Shown: positions 31,401 through 39,434, counted from the stretch's first letter. The stretch is 64,000 bases of DNA from Roseicella frigidaeris (GCF_003258945.1 NZ_QLIX01000013.1:62001-126000), one strand, 5' to 3'. Notes: generated by a model not told the origin, from the letters alone. Program-made: numbers and translations.

Positions 31401-31625
31401 TTCATGACCTGCTTCGCCTCCTTCACCGGCCTGCTGCCCATGGCGCTGGCCACCGGCATCGGCGCCGATGTGCAGAAGCCGCTCGCCCTCGTCGTCGTCG
31501 GCGGTATCGGCCTGGTGCCGCTCTTCATCCTCGTGGTCTTCCCCGTCATGATCGATCTCTTCGGCAAGCCGCGGCATCTGCGGCAGGATTCCTCCCAGGT
31601 CCGCTCTCTGGGCCTGCGGGCATGA
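28479..31625 (+). CDS. Heavy-metal-type RND efflux pump (CzcA/CusA family)
   Basis: 1048-residue inner-membrane pump, usual HME-RND length, with 12 predicted helices and two large periplasmic loops. The start RQIVAFSLQRRPLVIL and the GLPNLTSVRSTS segment are family hallmarks. The proton-relay helix 4 carries DFGLLVDATVIMVEN (from about residue 394), matching the DFGxxVD motif of the CzcA-like divalent-metal group rather than the Cu/Ag CusA group. Substrate metal cannot be fixed from sequence alone. AGGAC precedes the ATG, 94 bases after the adaptor. The stop overlaps the next gene (ATGA). Confidence 0.93.
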   Translation: MRQIVAFSLQRRPLVILLFFVFIILGLIGFTRLNIEAYPDPVPPQVVIVTQNPGQSAEEIERYVTIPVEVAMAGLPNLTSVRSTSLFGLSDVRVQFNFNFTYDQALQQVLNRLGQLQGLPEGVEPEISPLSPIGEIMRYRLVGPPGYSLADLKTLQDWVLDRRFKRVPGVIDVTSFGGLTKSYNIIIDLHRMAAHGLALPQVIEAVRAGNATVGAGVIRIGPQAAVVQGIGLIRNLDDIRGVVVAAGGGMPVLLSDIAEIEIGNMPRLGIAGHEGDDDVVLATVLMRRGEQTLPTIRGVQREVERINAGGILPPGVRIHPLYDREDLVKITTRTVVHNIIEGVLLILVIQYLFLGDLRGALVVAATIPFAFLFAILLMLIRGESANLLSLGALDFGLLVDATVIMVENIYRHLGLARQSAHRYVPPAGTKELSGLSLTVLRAAGEVDKAIFFSALIIIAAFIPLFTLGGIEGRIFGPMSKTYAYAIIGALLATFTITPALAAAMLKEDSQERDTPVVRVLRWGHRRLYGLAMRARALCLGLAALTFATAILLLSTLGAEFLPTLEEGNLWVRATMPGTISLEEGNGTVNRIRAVLLEFPEVVTATSQQGRPDDGTDSAGFFNAEFFLPLKPPEAWTTATNRDGLVHAMQERLSREFVGIEFSYAQAISDNVQEAASGVKGANAIKVFGPELDIIARKAEEIRRVLAGVEGVADLAVFRSLGQPTVAVQIDRARAARFGLSVGDINEVVQAAIGGAEAGRVYEPGGDRNFPLVVRLAAPFRDSLDAIARIPVGGGGAATLADVARIRLISGVSYIYREDASRYVPIRFSVRGRDPASTVAEAQELVAQQVELPPGYRLDWVGEFRNLQEAIGRLMVVVPAALALILVLLYVQFNTLRETLLVFAIVPLSLTGGIAALAVAGLNFSVPAAIGFLALFGITVMEGIIMLSHFNHLRLEGMPWRTALDQAGTDRMRPVFMTCFASFTGLLPMALATGIGADVQKPLALVVVGGIGLVPLFILVVFPVMIDLFGKPRHLRQDSSQVRSLGLRA

Positions 31626-33154
31626 CGCCTCGGCTGCTCCCGCTGCTGCTTGGCCTCGGCCTGTTGGTGTCGCCGGGTCTCGGACCGCCGGCCCTGGCGC
31701 AATCGGGCCCGCGGGCGATGCCGGGCGGCCTGCCGCTGCCGGTCGGGCAGGGGGCGCAGCCGCTGACGCTCGACGCGGCGGAGCGGCTGCTGATCGACCG
31801 CAACCTCGTCCTCCTCGCGGCGCGGCGCGGCGTCGATGCCGCCCGCGCCAACCGGCTGGTCGCCTCCTCCCTGCCGCCGCCGCAGGTGCAGGTCGGCAAC
31901 AGCTTCGCGCAGTTCAACGAAACCGCGGCCGGCGCCATCAAGGGCGCCCGCTTCCTCAGCCCATCGAACAACATCAGCGTCGGCCTGCAGGTGCTGGTCG
32001 AGCGCGGCAACAAGCGGAGCCTGCGCACCCGGCTCTCCGAGGACCAGATCGGCACCGCCGAGGCGCAGGTGCTGGACGCGCTGCGCACCCAGCTCTTCAC
32101 CCTGCGCCAGGCCTTCCTCGGCGCGCTGCTGGCGCGGGCCAATCTCGAGGTCGCGCTCGGCAACCGGCTGAGCCTCGACCGGACCGAGACGCTGCTGCGG
32201 CGCCAGCTCCGCGACGGCGCGATCCCGGAGGGCGACCTGCTGCGCTTCCAGGCGAGCCGGCTGCAATTCGAGCCCGACGTCACCAACAACGCCCAGGCCT
32301 ATGCCGCCGGCATCGCCTCGGTCGCGGCGCTGCTCGCCGCCGATCCGGCCGCCTTCCAGCCCGGGGCCGGGCAGATCCAGGCGCTCGGCATCCGCCCGAG
32401 CGTGCCCGCCTCCCTGGCGCCGCCGCCGCCCGGCCCGCGCGGCCCCGCCGGCACCCCGCCCGGCCCGGCCAGCGCGCCGACCAGCGTGCAGACCATCCTC
32501 TCGCCCGTCGCCTTCGACCTGCGCGGCCGCTTCGACCTGGTGCCGGCGCTCGGCATCTCCCGCGACGAGCTGGCCCAGGCGATCGAGAACCGGGCCGATG
32601 TGGTGGCGGCGCAGCGCCAGGTGGCCGCGGCCAATTCCAACCGGCAACTGGCCGAGGCGTCGCGGTCGCGCGACGTCACCGTGAATGGCGGCTGGTCCCG
32701 CTCCCGCCTGTCGCAGGACCTGCCGAATTCCCGCGACCAGCTCAACGCGACCGACAGCTTCGGCATCCAGCTCTCGATGCCGATCTTCACGCGCCAGATC
32801 ACCGAGGGGAATGTCGGGATCGCGGCCGCGCAGGCCGGGCAGGCGGAGGCGCAGGCGCGCGCCGCCCTGCTGCAGGCGCGGGCCGACTTCGCCACCGCCT
32901 GGGCGAGCTACGAGCAGGCGCGGGCCTTGCTGAACCTCTATACCGGCGGGGCGCTGAACCGCGCCGAGGAGGCCTATCGCAGCACCGAGCAGGCCTATCT
33001 GGCGGGCGGGCGGACGCTGCTCGACGTGCTGGATGCGCTGCGGACGCTGAACGCGACGCGGGTCCAGGCGAATCAGGCGCGCTACGCCTATCTCCTCGCC
33101 CTGGCGCAACTCGAACAGGCGACGGGCGTCTCCGGCATCGCGCCACGGCTGTGA
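31622..33154 (+). CDS. TolC/CzcC family outer-membrane efflux channel
   Basis: 510 residues. A signal peptide (about 1-26, ending PALAQ) is followed by two repeats of the outer-membrane-factor fold, each with long helices such as LRTQLFTLRQAFLGALLA and QARADFATAWASYEQA. An insert rich in Pro, Gly and Ala (about 255-290) separates them. It forms the trimeric outer-membrane tunnel of the tripartite pump. The ATG overlaps the pump's stop by 4 bases, so the subunits are translationally coupled. Confidence 0.9.
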   Translation: MTPRLLPLLLGLGLLVSPGLGPPALAQSGPRAMPGGLPLPVGQGAQPLTLDAAERLLIDRNLVLLAARRGVDAARANRLVASSLPPPQVQVGNSFAQFNETAAGAIKGARFLSPSNNISVGLQVLVERGNKRSLRTRLSEDQIGTAEAQVLDALRTQLFTLRQAFLGALLARANLEVALGNRLSLDRTETLLRRQLRDGAIPEGDLLRFQASRLQFEPDVTNNAQAYAAGIASVAALLAADPAAFQPGAGQIQALGIRPSVPASLAPPPPGPRGPAGTPPGPASAPTSVQTILSPVAFDLRGRFDLVPALGISRDELAQAIENRADVVAAQRQVAAANSNRQLAEASRSRDVTVNGGWSRSRLSQDLPNSRDQLNATDSFGIQLSMPIFTRQITEGNVGIAAAQAGQAEAQARAALLQARADFATAWASYEQARALLNLYTGGALNRAEEAYRSTEQAYLAGGRTLLDVLDALRTLNATRVQANQARYAYLLALAQLEQATGVSGIAPRL

Positions 33155-33276
33155 CGCGATTGCACCAGGTCGTGGCGAAGCGGGCATCACCCGCAGGGGA
33201 GGCTGCCCTTCGCCCGGTTGCGGCGGCAATGATCCGGCCCCACCCTGTGGGGGAGTACCAAAAGGGAGAATCGCGC

Positions 33277-33399
33277 ATGGTCCGTATCGTCTTCGCCGTC
33301 GGCGTCCTCGGCCTCCTGGCGGCCTGCAGCCCGAGCTTCGGCAGCGGCCAGCCGCGCGAGGTCGTCTACGTGCCGGCGGGCAGCGCGCCGCCGCGCTGA
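33277..33399 (+). CDS. Very small lipoprotein
   Basis: 40-residue peptide starting with a signal sequence (MVRIVFAVGVLGLLAAC) and a lipobox LLAAC, so the mature form is a 24-residue lipid-anchored tail starting at Cys17. GGGAG lies 9 bases before the ATG. The mature part is Ser/Gly/Pro-rich without known motifs. It may belong to the efflux operon (122 bases after the channel gene) or be independent. The role is unknown. Confidence 0.65.
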   Translation: MVRIVFAVGVLGLLAACSPSFGSGQPREVVYVPAGSAPPR

Positions 33400-33453
33400 G
33401 GCCGGCAGGGCGCCGCCGCGGGGCCTGACGCGCCCCGCCAGGCCGCGGAATGC

Positions 33454-34200
33454 TCAGCCCCCTTGGCTCGCCGGGTCCCCTCGCGGGCCCGGCAACCGGG
33501 GCCGTGCCGTGGCAGCGGCGTCCTCCCATCTCAGGCCGGCCAGGCGCGGTTGCGGCGGGTCTGCCGCGCAGGCGATGGGCGCGAGCTGGTCGAGCACCGC
33601 CCCGGCGAAGAGCGCCCCCTCCGGCCGCACCGGCAACCCCGCCGCCTGCAGCCCCTCCGCGGCCCAGCGATTGCACGTGTAGATCAGCGAATAGCCGCGC
33701 GCGGCCCTGTAGAAGAAGCTGCCCATCAGCGCCTCCTCGCGGGCCGGGATCAGCCGGTCCTCGGCATCCCAGGCGAAGCTGTCGGCGAGGAAGCGGACCA
33801 GCCCCTCGCGCCCCCCGGGCGGCAAGGCGAGGGCGAGCACGCGGCCCGGATAGGCCTCCGGCGGCGGCACGAGCAGCCCGGTCACCTGGATGACGCCATC
33901 GCCCGGGATGGGACCGAGCAGCCATTCCTCGAAGGCGCCGTTCCCGGCCAGCATGAACCCGTATTTCCCGAAGCCGAAGGCCAGCGCATCGGCGCCGGGG
34001 AAGGCCGCGGCGAGCCGGGCGAGACGGCCCCGCAGCGCGGTGCGACGCAGCGCCAGTTCCAGATGCCAGCCATGGCTGACCACCCAGGCCTCCGTCTCGG
34101 TCGCCGCGCCCGCCGGGCAGCGGGGGGGCGGCCGCGAGCAGCCGGCGAGGGCGCCAAGGGCGAGCGGCGTGAGCAGGGCCAAGGCCTTGCGACGTCCCAT
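33454..34200 (-). CDS. DUF2459 family lipoprotein
   Basis: 248-residue protein with a signal peptide and lipobox (LGALAGC). Family marks are VVSHGWHLEL (about 40-49), FGFGKYGFML, and YTCNRWAAEGL near the C-terminus with a conserved Cys and Asn. DUF2459 (TIGR02117) proteins are conserved but uncharacterised. The His and Cys pattern recalls NlpC/CHAP-like cysteine hydrolases; that is only a suggestion. The ATG at 34200 is preferred over one 12 codons upstream because MGRRKALALL is a proper signal start. Confidence 0.78.
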   Translation of the reverse strand: MGRRKALALLTPLALGALAGCSRPPPRCPAGAATETEAWVVSHGWHLELALRRTALRGRLARLAAAFPGADALAFGFGKYGFMLAGNGAFEEWLLGPIPGDGVIQVTGLLVPPPEAYPGRVLALALPPGGREGLVRFLADSFAWDAEDRLIPAREEALMGSFFYRAARGYSLIYTCNRWAAEGLQAAGLPVRPEGALFAGAVLDQLAPIACAADPPQPRLAGLRWEDAAATARPRLPGPRGDPASQGG

Positions 34201-34316
34201 GGCCTTGCGACACCCCGGAGCGAAGCGGATAGTCATGCCGAATGCCGGGATCCTGCGCAGCCCGCGGCGGTGGATCGCATGCGGCGGGGGAGGGCGGCAA
34301 GCGGGAGAGACGATCC

Positions 34317-35090
34317 ATGGACATGCAGATCCGCGGCAAGCGGGTGCTGATCACCGGCGGCTCGAAGGGCATCGGCCTCGCCTGCGCCGAGGCCTTCGCG
34401 GCGGAGGGGTGCGACCTCGTCCTCGCCTCGCGCGATGCGGCGGCACTGGACAAGGCGGCGGGCGCCATCCGCAGCCGGCATCAGGTGAACATCGCCACCC
34501 AGGCCGGCGATCTCGGCGACCCGGCGGCGCGCCTCGCGCTGCACGCGGCGCATCCGGAGATCGACGTGCTGGTGAACAACGCCGGCGCCATCCCCGGCGG
34601 CACGCTGCAGGACATCAGCCTGGAGCGCTGGCAGCAGGCCTGGGCGCTGAAGGTCTTCGGCTACATCCACCTGACCCAGCTCTACCTGCCGGCCATGGAG
34701 ACGCGCAAGGACGGCGTCGTCGTCAACATCATCGGCATGGCCGGCCGGGCGCCGCAGGCCGACTACATCTGCGGCGCCGCCGGCAACGCCTCGCTCATCG
34801 CCTTCACCGCGGCGCTCGGCGGCAAGGCGCCGGACAGCAATGTCCGCGTCGTCGGCATCGCGCCCGGCGCCACCATGACGGAGCGGATCATCACCCTCTC
34901 GAAGTCGCGGGCGAAGACGAAATGGGGCGATGAGGGGCGCTGGGAGGAGATGCTCGCCGGCCTGCCGCTCGGCCGGGCGGGCAAGCCGGAGGAGATCGCC
35001 GACCTCGCCGTCTTCTGCGCCAGCCCGCGCGGCGGCTATCTTTCCGGCACGACCATCGAGGTGGATGCCGGCGCGCAGTACCGGGGCTAG
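34317..35090 (+). CDS. SDR family oxidoreductase with altered active site
   Basis: 257-residue short-chain dehydrogenase fold. The cofactor loop TGGSKGIG (13-20) and NNAG (87-90) are standard. The active site is not: Tyr150 is present (DYICGAAGN), but the Lys four residues later is Ala154, and no Ser lies about 13 residues before it (NIIG). A related subgroup in Rhizobiales and Rhodospirillales shows the same YIxGxAGN motif. It may not catalyse classical ketone reduction. GGGAGA sits 7 bases before the ATG. The acyl-CoA dehydrogenase starts 3 bases after its stop, so the two act in one degradation pathway. Confidence 0.85.
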   Translation: MDMQIRGKRVLITGGSKGIGLACAEAFAAEGCDLVLASRDAAALDKAAGAIRSRHQVNIATQAGDLGDPAARLALHAAHPEIDVLVNNAGAIPGGTLQDISLERWQQAWALKVFGYIHLTQLYLPAMETRKDGVVVNIIGMAGRAPQADYICGAAGNASLIAFTAALGGKAPDSNVRVVGIAPGATMTERIITLSKSRAKTKWGDEGRWEEMLAGLPLGRAGKPEEIADLAVFCASPRGGYLSGTTIEVDAGAQYRG

Positions 35091-35093
35091 ACG

Positions 35094-36260
35094 ATGGAAT
35101 TCCGCCTGACCGAGGCGCAGCGCGCCCTGATCGCGCCGGTGCGGGAGATGGCGCAGAGCCGCTTCCGCGCGCGCGCGCTCCGCTGGATGGATGGCAGCTT
35201 CCCCTGGGAGAACATCCGCGACCTGGCCGGACTCGGCGTGCTCGGGATGACGGTGCCGGAGGAGTATGGCGGCCTCGGCCTGCCGGTCTTCGAGACGGCG
35301 CTGATCCTCGAGGAGATCGCCAAGGTCTGCTACCCGACCGCCATGGCCGTGCTGGGCGAGGCCGGGGTGCAGACGCGGGTGATCGCCCGCTACGCGCCCG
35401 AGGGCATCCGCGCCCGCATCCTGCCGGCCGTGGTCAGCGGCGACTGCATCCTCTCGATCTGCATGACCGAGCCGCATGCCGGCACGGATGTGGCGAATTA
35501 CCGCACCAACGCGGCGATCAAGGGCGATCGCGTCGTGGTGAACGGCGCCAAGACCCTGATCAGCCGCGCCGAGGAGGCGGGGATGTTCGTGGTCTTCACC
35601 CGCATCGACGGCAGGCCGGGGCGCGAGGGCATCGGCTGCGTGCTGGTCGAGCGCGGCACGCCCGGCCTCGCCGTCACCGGCACCTACCACACCATGGGCG
35701 GGGAGAACCTGCACGAGGTGCGCTTCGAGGATGTCGAGCTGCCCATCGAGAACCTCGTCATCCGCGAGGACGGGTTCAAACGGCTGCTCTCCGCCTTCAA
35801 CACCCAGCGCTGCCTCAACCCGGCGATCAGCCTCGGCCTCGCCGAGGGCGCCTTCGACGAGGCGCTGCGCTATGTGCGGGACCGCCCGGTCTTCGGCCGG
35901 CCGATCGCCGATTTCCAGGGCGTGCGCTGGAAGCTCGCCGACATGTACAAGGAGATCGAGGCGGCGCGCGGGTTGCTCTGGCGCGCCTGCATGACGGCCG
36001 ATCCCTTCCCGGACCCGTTCCTGGCTGCGACGGCCAAGATCTTCTGCAACGAGATGGCGATCCGGGTGACGAGCGAGGCGGTGCAGCTGCATGGCGGCTT
36101 CGGCTTCACCGACGAGTACCCGGTCTCCCGCCTGTATCGCGGCGCCCGCTACGGCAGCCTCGGCGGCGGCGCCACCGAGACGCTGCGCGACCTCATCGGC
36201 CGCCGGCTCGCCGGCGAGGATCCCGGCCCCGATGGCATCATGGGCCTCGGCTACTTCTAA
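35094..36260 (+). CDS. Acyl-CoA dehydrogenase family protein
   Basis: 388-residue flavoprotein of normal family length. Domains: N-terminal helical (1-120), beta domain with CMTEPHAGTDVA (the CxTEPxAGSD signature), and C-terminal helical domain with RPVFGRPIADFQ and LHGGFGFTDEYPVSRLYR. It would form an alpha,beta-double bond in an acyl-CoA, passing electrons to ETF. Where most short- and medium-chain members have the catalytic Glu (YEGT), this one reads GGGAT near residue 360, so the base must be elsewhere (as in isovaleryl-CoA dehydrogenase) or the activity differs. Paired with the SDR 3 bases upstream; substrate unknown. Confidence 0.88.
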   Translation: MEFRLTEAQRALIAPVREMAQSRFRARALRWMDGSFPWENIRDLAGLGVLGMTVPEEYGGLGLPVFETALILEEIAKVCYPTAMAVLGEAGVQTRVIARYAPEGIRARILPAVVSGDCILSICMTEPHAGTDVANYRTNAAIKGDRVVVNGAKTLISRAEEAGMFVVFTRIDGRPGREGIGCVLVERGTPGLAVTGTYHTMGGENLHEVRFEDVELPIENLVIREDGFKRLLSAFNTQRCLNPAISLGLAEGAFDEALRYVRDRPVFGRPIADFQGVRWKLADMYKEIEAARGLLWRACMTADPFPDPFLAATAKIFCNEMAIRVTSEAVQLHGGFGFTDEYPVSRLYRGARYGSLGGGATETLRDLIGRRLAGEDPGPDGIMGLGYF

Positions 36261-36265
36261 GAACT

Positions 36266-36296
36266 CCCCGCAAAACCGCTTCGCGGCTTTGCGGGG
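36266..36296 (+). terminator. Hairpin after acyl-CoA dehydrogenase
   Basis: CCCCGCAAA-A-CCGC pairs with GCGG-C-TTTGCGGGG around a TTC loop (13 pairs and one mismatch), starting 5 bases after the stop. No T-tract follows. Confidence 0.6.
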
Positions 36297-36385
36297 ACCC
36301 CATGGTCCCCTCTTGTCCAAGGGGCGTCACAGCCTGCCGTGGCAAAGCCGCGTCAGGACAACGAGCAGCGACGGTTTCGATAGGC

Positions 36386-36444
36386 GCTCTGACGCAGTTT
36401 ACGGTCAGAGCAGCTTCGCCCCATCTGATGGGGATCTGCTCTGA
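36386..36444. repeat. Palindromic repeat cluster at the 3' end of cinA (family A)
   Basis: GCTCTGAC (36386-36393) pairs with GTCAGAGC (36404-36411). CAGAGCAG (36406-36413) pairs with CTGCTCTG (36436-36443) and encloses CCCCAT/ATGGGG. The right side, CTGATGGGGATCTGCTC, recurs with one mismatch in the palindrome at 60184-60227. The repeat encodes the last 12 residues of the CinA-like protein. It looks like a REP/BIME-type element that also ends the gene. Confidence 0.55.
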
Positions 36445-36929
36445 GGCGCCGCCTCCAGCGCCGCGACCAGAAGCTGCAAGAGCTCCCGGCCGAAGGCGCG
36501 CATGTTGGCGACGCGGTCGGGGCTGCCGGTCTCGATGGTGAGGGTCTTCGCCACCGGCCCGGCGACGGCGAAGACGCCATGCCCGGCGGCATGGCCGTAG
36601 CGGTTGCCGGTCGGCCCGGTGGCGCCCGCCTCGCCGAGCGCCCAGGTGGTGCCGAGGCGGCTGCGCGCGCCCTCGGCCAGCAGCGCCGCCATCTGCTCCG
36701 AGGCCGGGGCGGCGCCCTTCAGCGCGGCGGTGGGGATGCCGAGCAGCCCCTCCCGCGCCGCGCGCGTATAGACCACCGTGCCGCCGAGGAAATAGGCCGA
36801 GGCGCCGGGCACCGCGAGCAGCGCGGCCGAGACGAGGCCGCCGCTCGAACTCTCGGCGACGGCGATGGTCTCGCCGCGCGCCTTCAGCAGCGCCCCGGCG
36901 CGGGCGGCGATCGGAAGCAGGCTGTCCAT
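36405..36929 (-). CDS. CinA-like C-terminal domain protein (NMN amidohydrolase type)
   Basis: 174-residue stand-alone CinA C-terminal domain, as in PncC/YgaD, which hydrolyses nicotinamide mononucleotide to nicotinate mononucleotide. Motifs are VAESSSGGLVSA (the ESxTGG-like active-site loop with nucleophilic Ser, about 24-35), GGTVVYTRAAREGLLGI, and GEAGATGPTG. Compared with typical ESCTGG/GIAGPxG the loops are altered (ESSSGG, GEAGATG), so activity is not certain. AGGGGAGG lies 7 bases upstream of the ATG. The last 12 residues come from a palindromic repeat, implying that the original C-terminus was changed by a repeat insertion. Confidence 0.85.
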   Translation of the reverse strand: MDSLLPIAARAGALLKARGETIAVAESSSGGLVSAALLAVPGASAYFLGGTVVYTRAAREGLLGIPTAALKGAAPASEQMAALLAEGARSRLGTTWALGEAGATGPTGNRYGHAAGHGVFAVAGPVAKTLTIETGSPDRVANMRAFGRELLQLLVAALEAAPQSRSPSDGAKLL

Positions 36930-37017
36930 GGTGGTCCTCCCCTGTCGCCGCGAAGGCTATCGCGGCGGCGCGCCGGGCGAAACCGCAGCGCCTTCGGGGA
37001 TGGCGCGCCGGACTCCT

Positions 37018-37047
37018 TTGCGCAGGCGGATGATTGACAGATATATC
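37018..37047 (+). promoter_or_regulatory. Weak candidate promoter of the PhyH-TRAP operon
   Basis: TTGCGC (37018-37023), 18 bases, TATATC (37042-37047). An alternative -35-like TTGACA at 37034-37039 has no matching -10. The patch GATTGACAGATATATCA is AT-rich for this genome, which supports a control region 57-86 bases before the first gene. Confidence 0.3.
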
Positions 37048-37103
37048 ACGGCCGTGCTCGGCTCCGTCACAAGCCCCGGCATGGGGCGCGGAGGACGTCG
37101 CGC

Positions 37104-37955
37104 ATGCCCGCATCCCTGTCCGAGGCCGCGGTCGAGGAATACCGGCGCCTCGGCTATCACTTCCCGATCCGGGTCTTCCCGGCCGCGGAGGCGGAGGGCC
37201 TCCTGGCCAGGCTGCGGGCGACGGAGGCGAGGCTCGGCGGCAGCCTCTCCGGCCGCATGAACCAGAAGCCGCATCTCCTCTTCCCCTGGGCGCATGCCCT
37301 CGTCACCCATCCGGCGGTGCTGGATGCGGTGGAGAGCGTGCTGGGCCCCGACCTGCTCTGCTGGGGCAGCCAGTTCTTCATGAAGGGCGCGCGCGACCCG
37401 GCCTATGTCTCCTGGCACCAGGACGGCACCTATTGGGGCCTCTCCAGCCCCGATGTGGTCACCGCCTGGATCGCCCTCACCCCGAGCGTGCCGGAGAGCG
37501 GCAACATGCGCGTGGTGCCGGGGACGCATCTCTCGCAGGTGCCGCATACCGATACCTTCGCCGCCGACAACCTGCTCTCGCGGGGGCAGGAGGTGGCGGT
37601 CGAGGTGGACGAGAAGGACGCGGTCGACATCACGCTGCAGCCCGGCGAGATGAGCCTGCACCACGTGCTGATCGTGCATGGCTCGGAGCCGAACCGGGCG
37701 AGCTGGCCGCGCATCGGCTTCGCCATCCGCTACGTCCCGACCCATGTCCGCCAGCAGGGCGGCGAGAAGGACAGCGCGCTGCTCGTCCGCGGCACCGACC
37801 GCCATGGGAATTTCGAGCTCGAGACGGCGCCCGAGGAGGAGCTGCATCCGGCGGCCCTGGCGCGGCATGCGGCCATTCTCGACCGCCAGCTCGCCATCCT
37901 CTACCGCGGCGCCGGGCAGGCGGGAAAGCTCGGGGCGACCGTCACGGCGATGTAG
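37104..37955 (+). CDS. Phytanoyl-CoA dioxygenase family (PhyH) protein
   Basis: 283-residue Fe(II)/2-oxoglutarate-dependent oxygenase. The iron triad is His105 and Asp107 in WHQDGTYW and His192 in VHGS, with Arg209 (FAIRY) for 2-oxoglutarate. It should hydroxylate a small organic substrate in the cytoplasm. GGAGGA is 8 bases before the ATG. It heads a six-gene operon with TRAP transporter, Bug binding protein and CoA-transferase genes, so its substrate is probably the compound they import. The compound is unknown. Confidence 0.9.
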   Translation: MPASLSEAAVEEYRRLGYHFPIRVFPAAEAEGLLARLRATEARLGGSLSGRMNQKPHLLFPWAHALVTHPAVLDAVESVLGPDLLCWGSQFFMKGARDPAYVSWHQDGTYWGLSSPDVVTAWIALTPSVPESGNMRVVPGTHLSQVPHTDTFAADNLLSRGQEVAVEVDEKDAVDITLQPGEMSLHHVLIVHGSEPNRASWPRIGFAIRYVPTHVRQQGGEKDSALLVRGTDRHGNFELETAPEEELHPAALARHAAILDRQLAILYRGAGQAGKLGATVTAM

Positions 37956-37980
37956 CGCCGGCCAGCCGGGGGAGGGACGC

Positions 37981-38955
37981 ATGAGAACCACACGCCGCGC
38001 GGTGCTCGCCGCGACGCTGGCCGCGCCGGCCCTGGCACGGGCGCAATCGACCATCCGCATCCGCTTCGCCCACAGCCTCTCGACCGTCGAGCCGGCGCAT
38101 CAGGCGGCGGAGTTCTTCGCGAAGAACGTCGCGGCGCGGACCAACAACCGCGTGCAGATCGAGGTCTTCCCGGGCGAGCAGCTCGGCAGCGGCCGCGACG
38201 TGAACGAGATGATCCGCCAGGGCGCCAACGTGATGAACATCACGGATCCTGGCTACCTCTCGGATTTCGTGCCGGATGTCGGCATCCTGAACGGCCCCTA
38301 CCTGGTCCAGGAATACGACCAGTTCGGCCGACTGCTCGACAGCGACTGGTATCGCGGCGTGGATGCGGCGCTGCAGAAGGCGGGCTTCCGGATGATCATG
38401 ATGGGGGCCTATTTCGGCGCCCGGCACATGATCGCCGACCGGCCGATCCGCCGCCCGGCCGAGATGGCCGGCATGACGGTGCGCGTGCCGCCGAACCAGA
38501 TGTGGATCGAGACCTTCCGCAGCCTCGGCGCCCGGCCGACCACCGTGCAGTGGAGCGAGATCTACAACGCGCTGCAGCAGAACGTGGTGCAGGCGGCGGA
38601 GGCGCCCTATGGCTCGCTCTGGGGCGCCCGGCTGCAGGAGGTGCGCAAGGTCATCTCCACCACCGGGCATTTCCAGGCCCTGACCGGCTGGCCGATCAAC
38701 AACGGCTACTTCAACCGCCTGCCGGCCGATGTGCGGGCCGTGCTGCTCGAGGAGGGCGGCAAGGCGCAGCAGGAGCAGACCCGGCTGACCCGGGAGCAGG
38801 AGGCCGGCTTCGTCGAGCGCTTCCGCGGCGCCGGCGTCGAGATCGTGAGCGATCTCGACATCCCGGCCTTCCAGGCCGCCTCGGCCGCGACCTACAAGGC
38901 CTTCCCCAAATGGACGCCCGGCCTCTACGACACCGTGCGGAAGCTGCTGGCATGA
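37981..38955 (+). CDS. dctP: TRAP transporter substrate-binding protein DctP
   Basis: 324-residue periplasmic binding protein. The signal peptide ends ALARAQ near residue 22. IRIRFAHSLSTVEPAHQAAEFFA and the EVFPGEQLGSGRDVNEMIRQG segment are standard DctP features, and an Arg in the GMTVRVPP stretch is positioned to bind a carboxylate. It delivers ligand to the DctQM membrane pair encoded directly downstream (4-base overlap). The usual substrates of this class are C4-dicarboxylates, keto acids or sugar acids. Confidence 0.92.
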   Translation: MRTTRRAVLAATLAAPALARAQSTIRIRFAHSLSTVEPAHQAAEFFAKNVAARTNNRVQIEVFPGEQLGSGRDVNEMIRQGANVMNITDPGYLSDFVPDVGILNGPYLVQEYDQFGRLLDSDWYRGVDAALQKAGFRMIMMGAYFGARHMIADRPIRRPAEMAGMTVRVPPNQMWIETFRSLGARPTTVQWSEIYNALQQNVVQAAEAPYGSLWGARLQEVRKVISTTGHFQALTGWPINNGYFNRLPADVRAVLLEEGGKAQQEQTRLTREQEAGFVERFRGAGVEIVSDLDIPAFQAASAATYKAFPKWTPGLYDTVRKLLA

Positions 38956-39434
38956 GCGCCGGGCTGCGCCGGGCCCTCGGCCAGGCGGACGAGCTGATCG
39001 CCGTGCTCGCCCTGCTGGTCACCGTCGCCGCGGTCGGCTGGGGCGTGGTGACGCGCTACGTCACCTCCCAGCCCGCCGTCTGGTCGAGCGAGGTCGCCGC
39101 CATCGCCTTCGCCTGGCTGACCTTCTTCGGCGCCTCCGCCTGCTTCCGCCACAACGCGCATCCCTCGATCGACATGCTGGTGCAGCGCCTGCCGCCCGGC
39201 CCGCAACGCTGGGTGCGCCTCGGGGTCGATCTGCTGGTGGCCGGCTTCCTCGCCTATTTCTGCTGGCTGGGGGTGGAGTTCTCCCTGGCCGCCTGGGACA
39301 ACCCGACCGCCGTGCTGCGCCTGCCGATGACCGTGGTCTATGCGCCGGTCACCCTGGCGACGGCGATGATGCTGGCCCGCCACCTGTCCAACATGCGCCG
39401 CCCGCTCGCCCTGCCCGAGAGGGCAATGGCATGA
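38952..39434 (+). CDS. dctQ: TRAP transporter small permease DctQ
   Basis: 160 residues with four membrane helices (about 13-33, 47-65, 83-103 and 123-143). The SSEVAAIAFAWLTFFGAS segment is typical. It joins DctM to form the sodium-driven importer. The ATG overlaps the dctP stop (ATGA), and dctM starts 28 bases after. Confidence 0.9.
   Translation: MSAGLRRALGQADELIAVLALLVTVAAVGWGVVTRYVTSQPAVWSSEVAAIAFAWLTFFGASACFRHNAHPSIDMLVQRLPPGPQRWVRLGVDLLVAGFLAYFCWLGVEFSLAAWDNPTAVLRLPMTVVYAPVTLATAMMLARHLSNMRRPLALPERAMA

Noticed and set aside
28503-31577. Long open frame (over 1000 codons) antisense to the RND pump
   Set aside because: Its composition (His, Arg, Asp, Ala-rich, no domains) is that of a reverse-strand shadow of a high-GC gene. 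The plus-strand protein has clear family motifs throughout.
37034-37046. TTGACAGATATAT read as -35 plus -10
   Set aside because: The two elements are one base apart, so they cannot be used together; a different weak pairing is listed instead.
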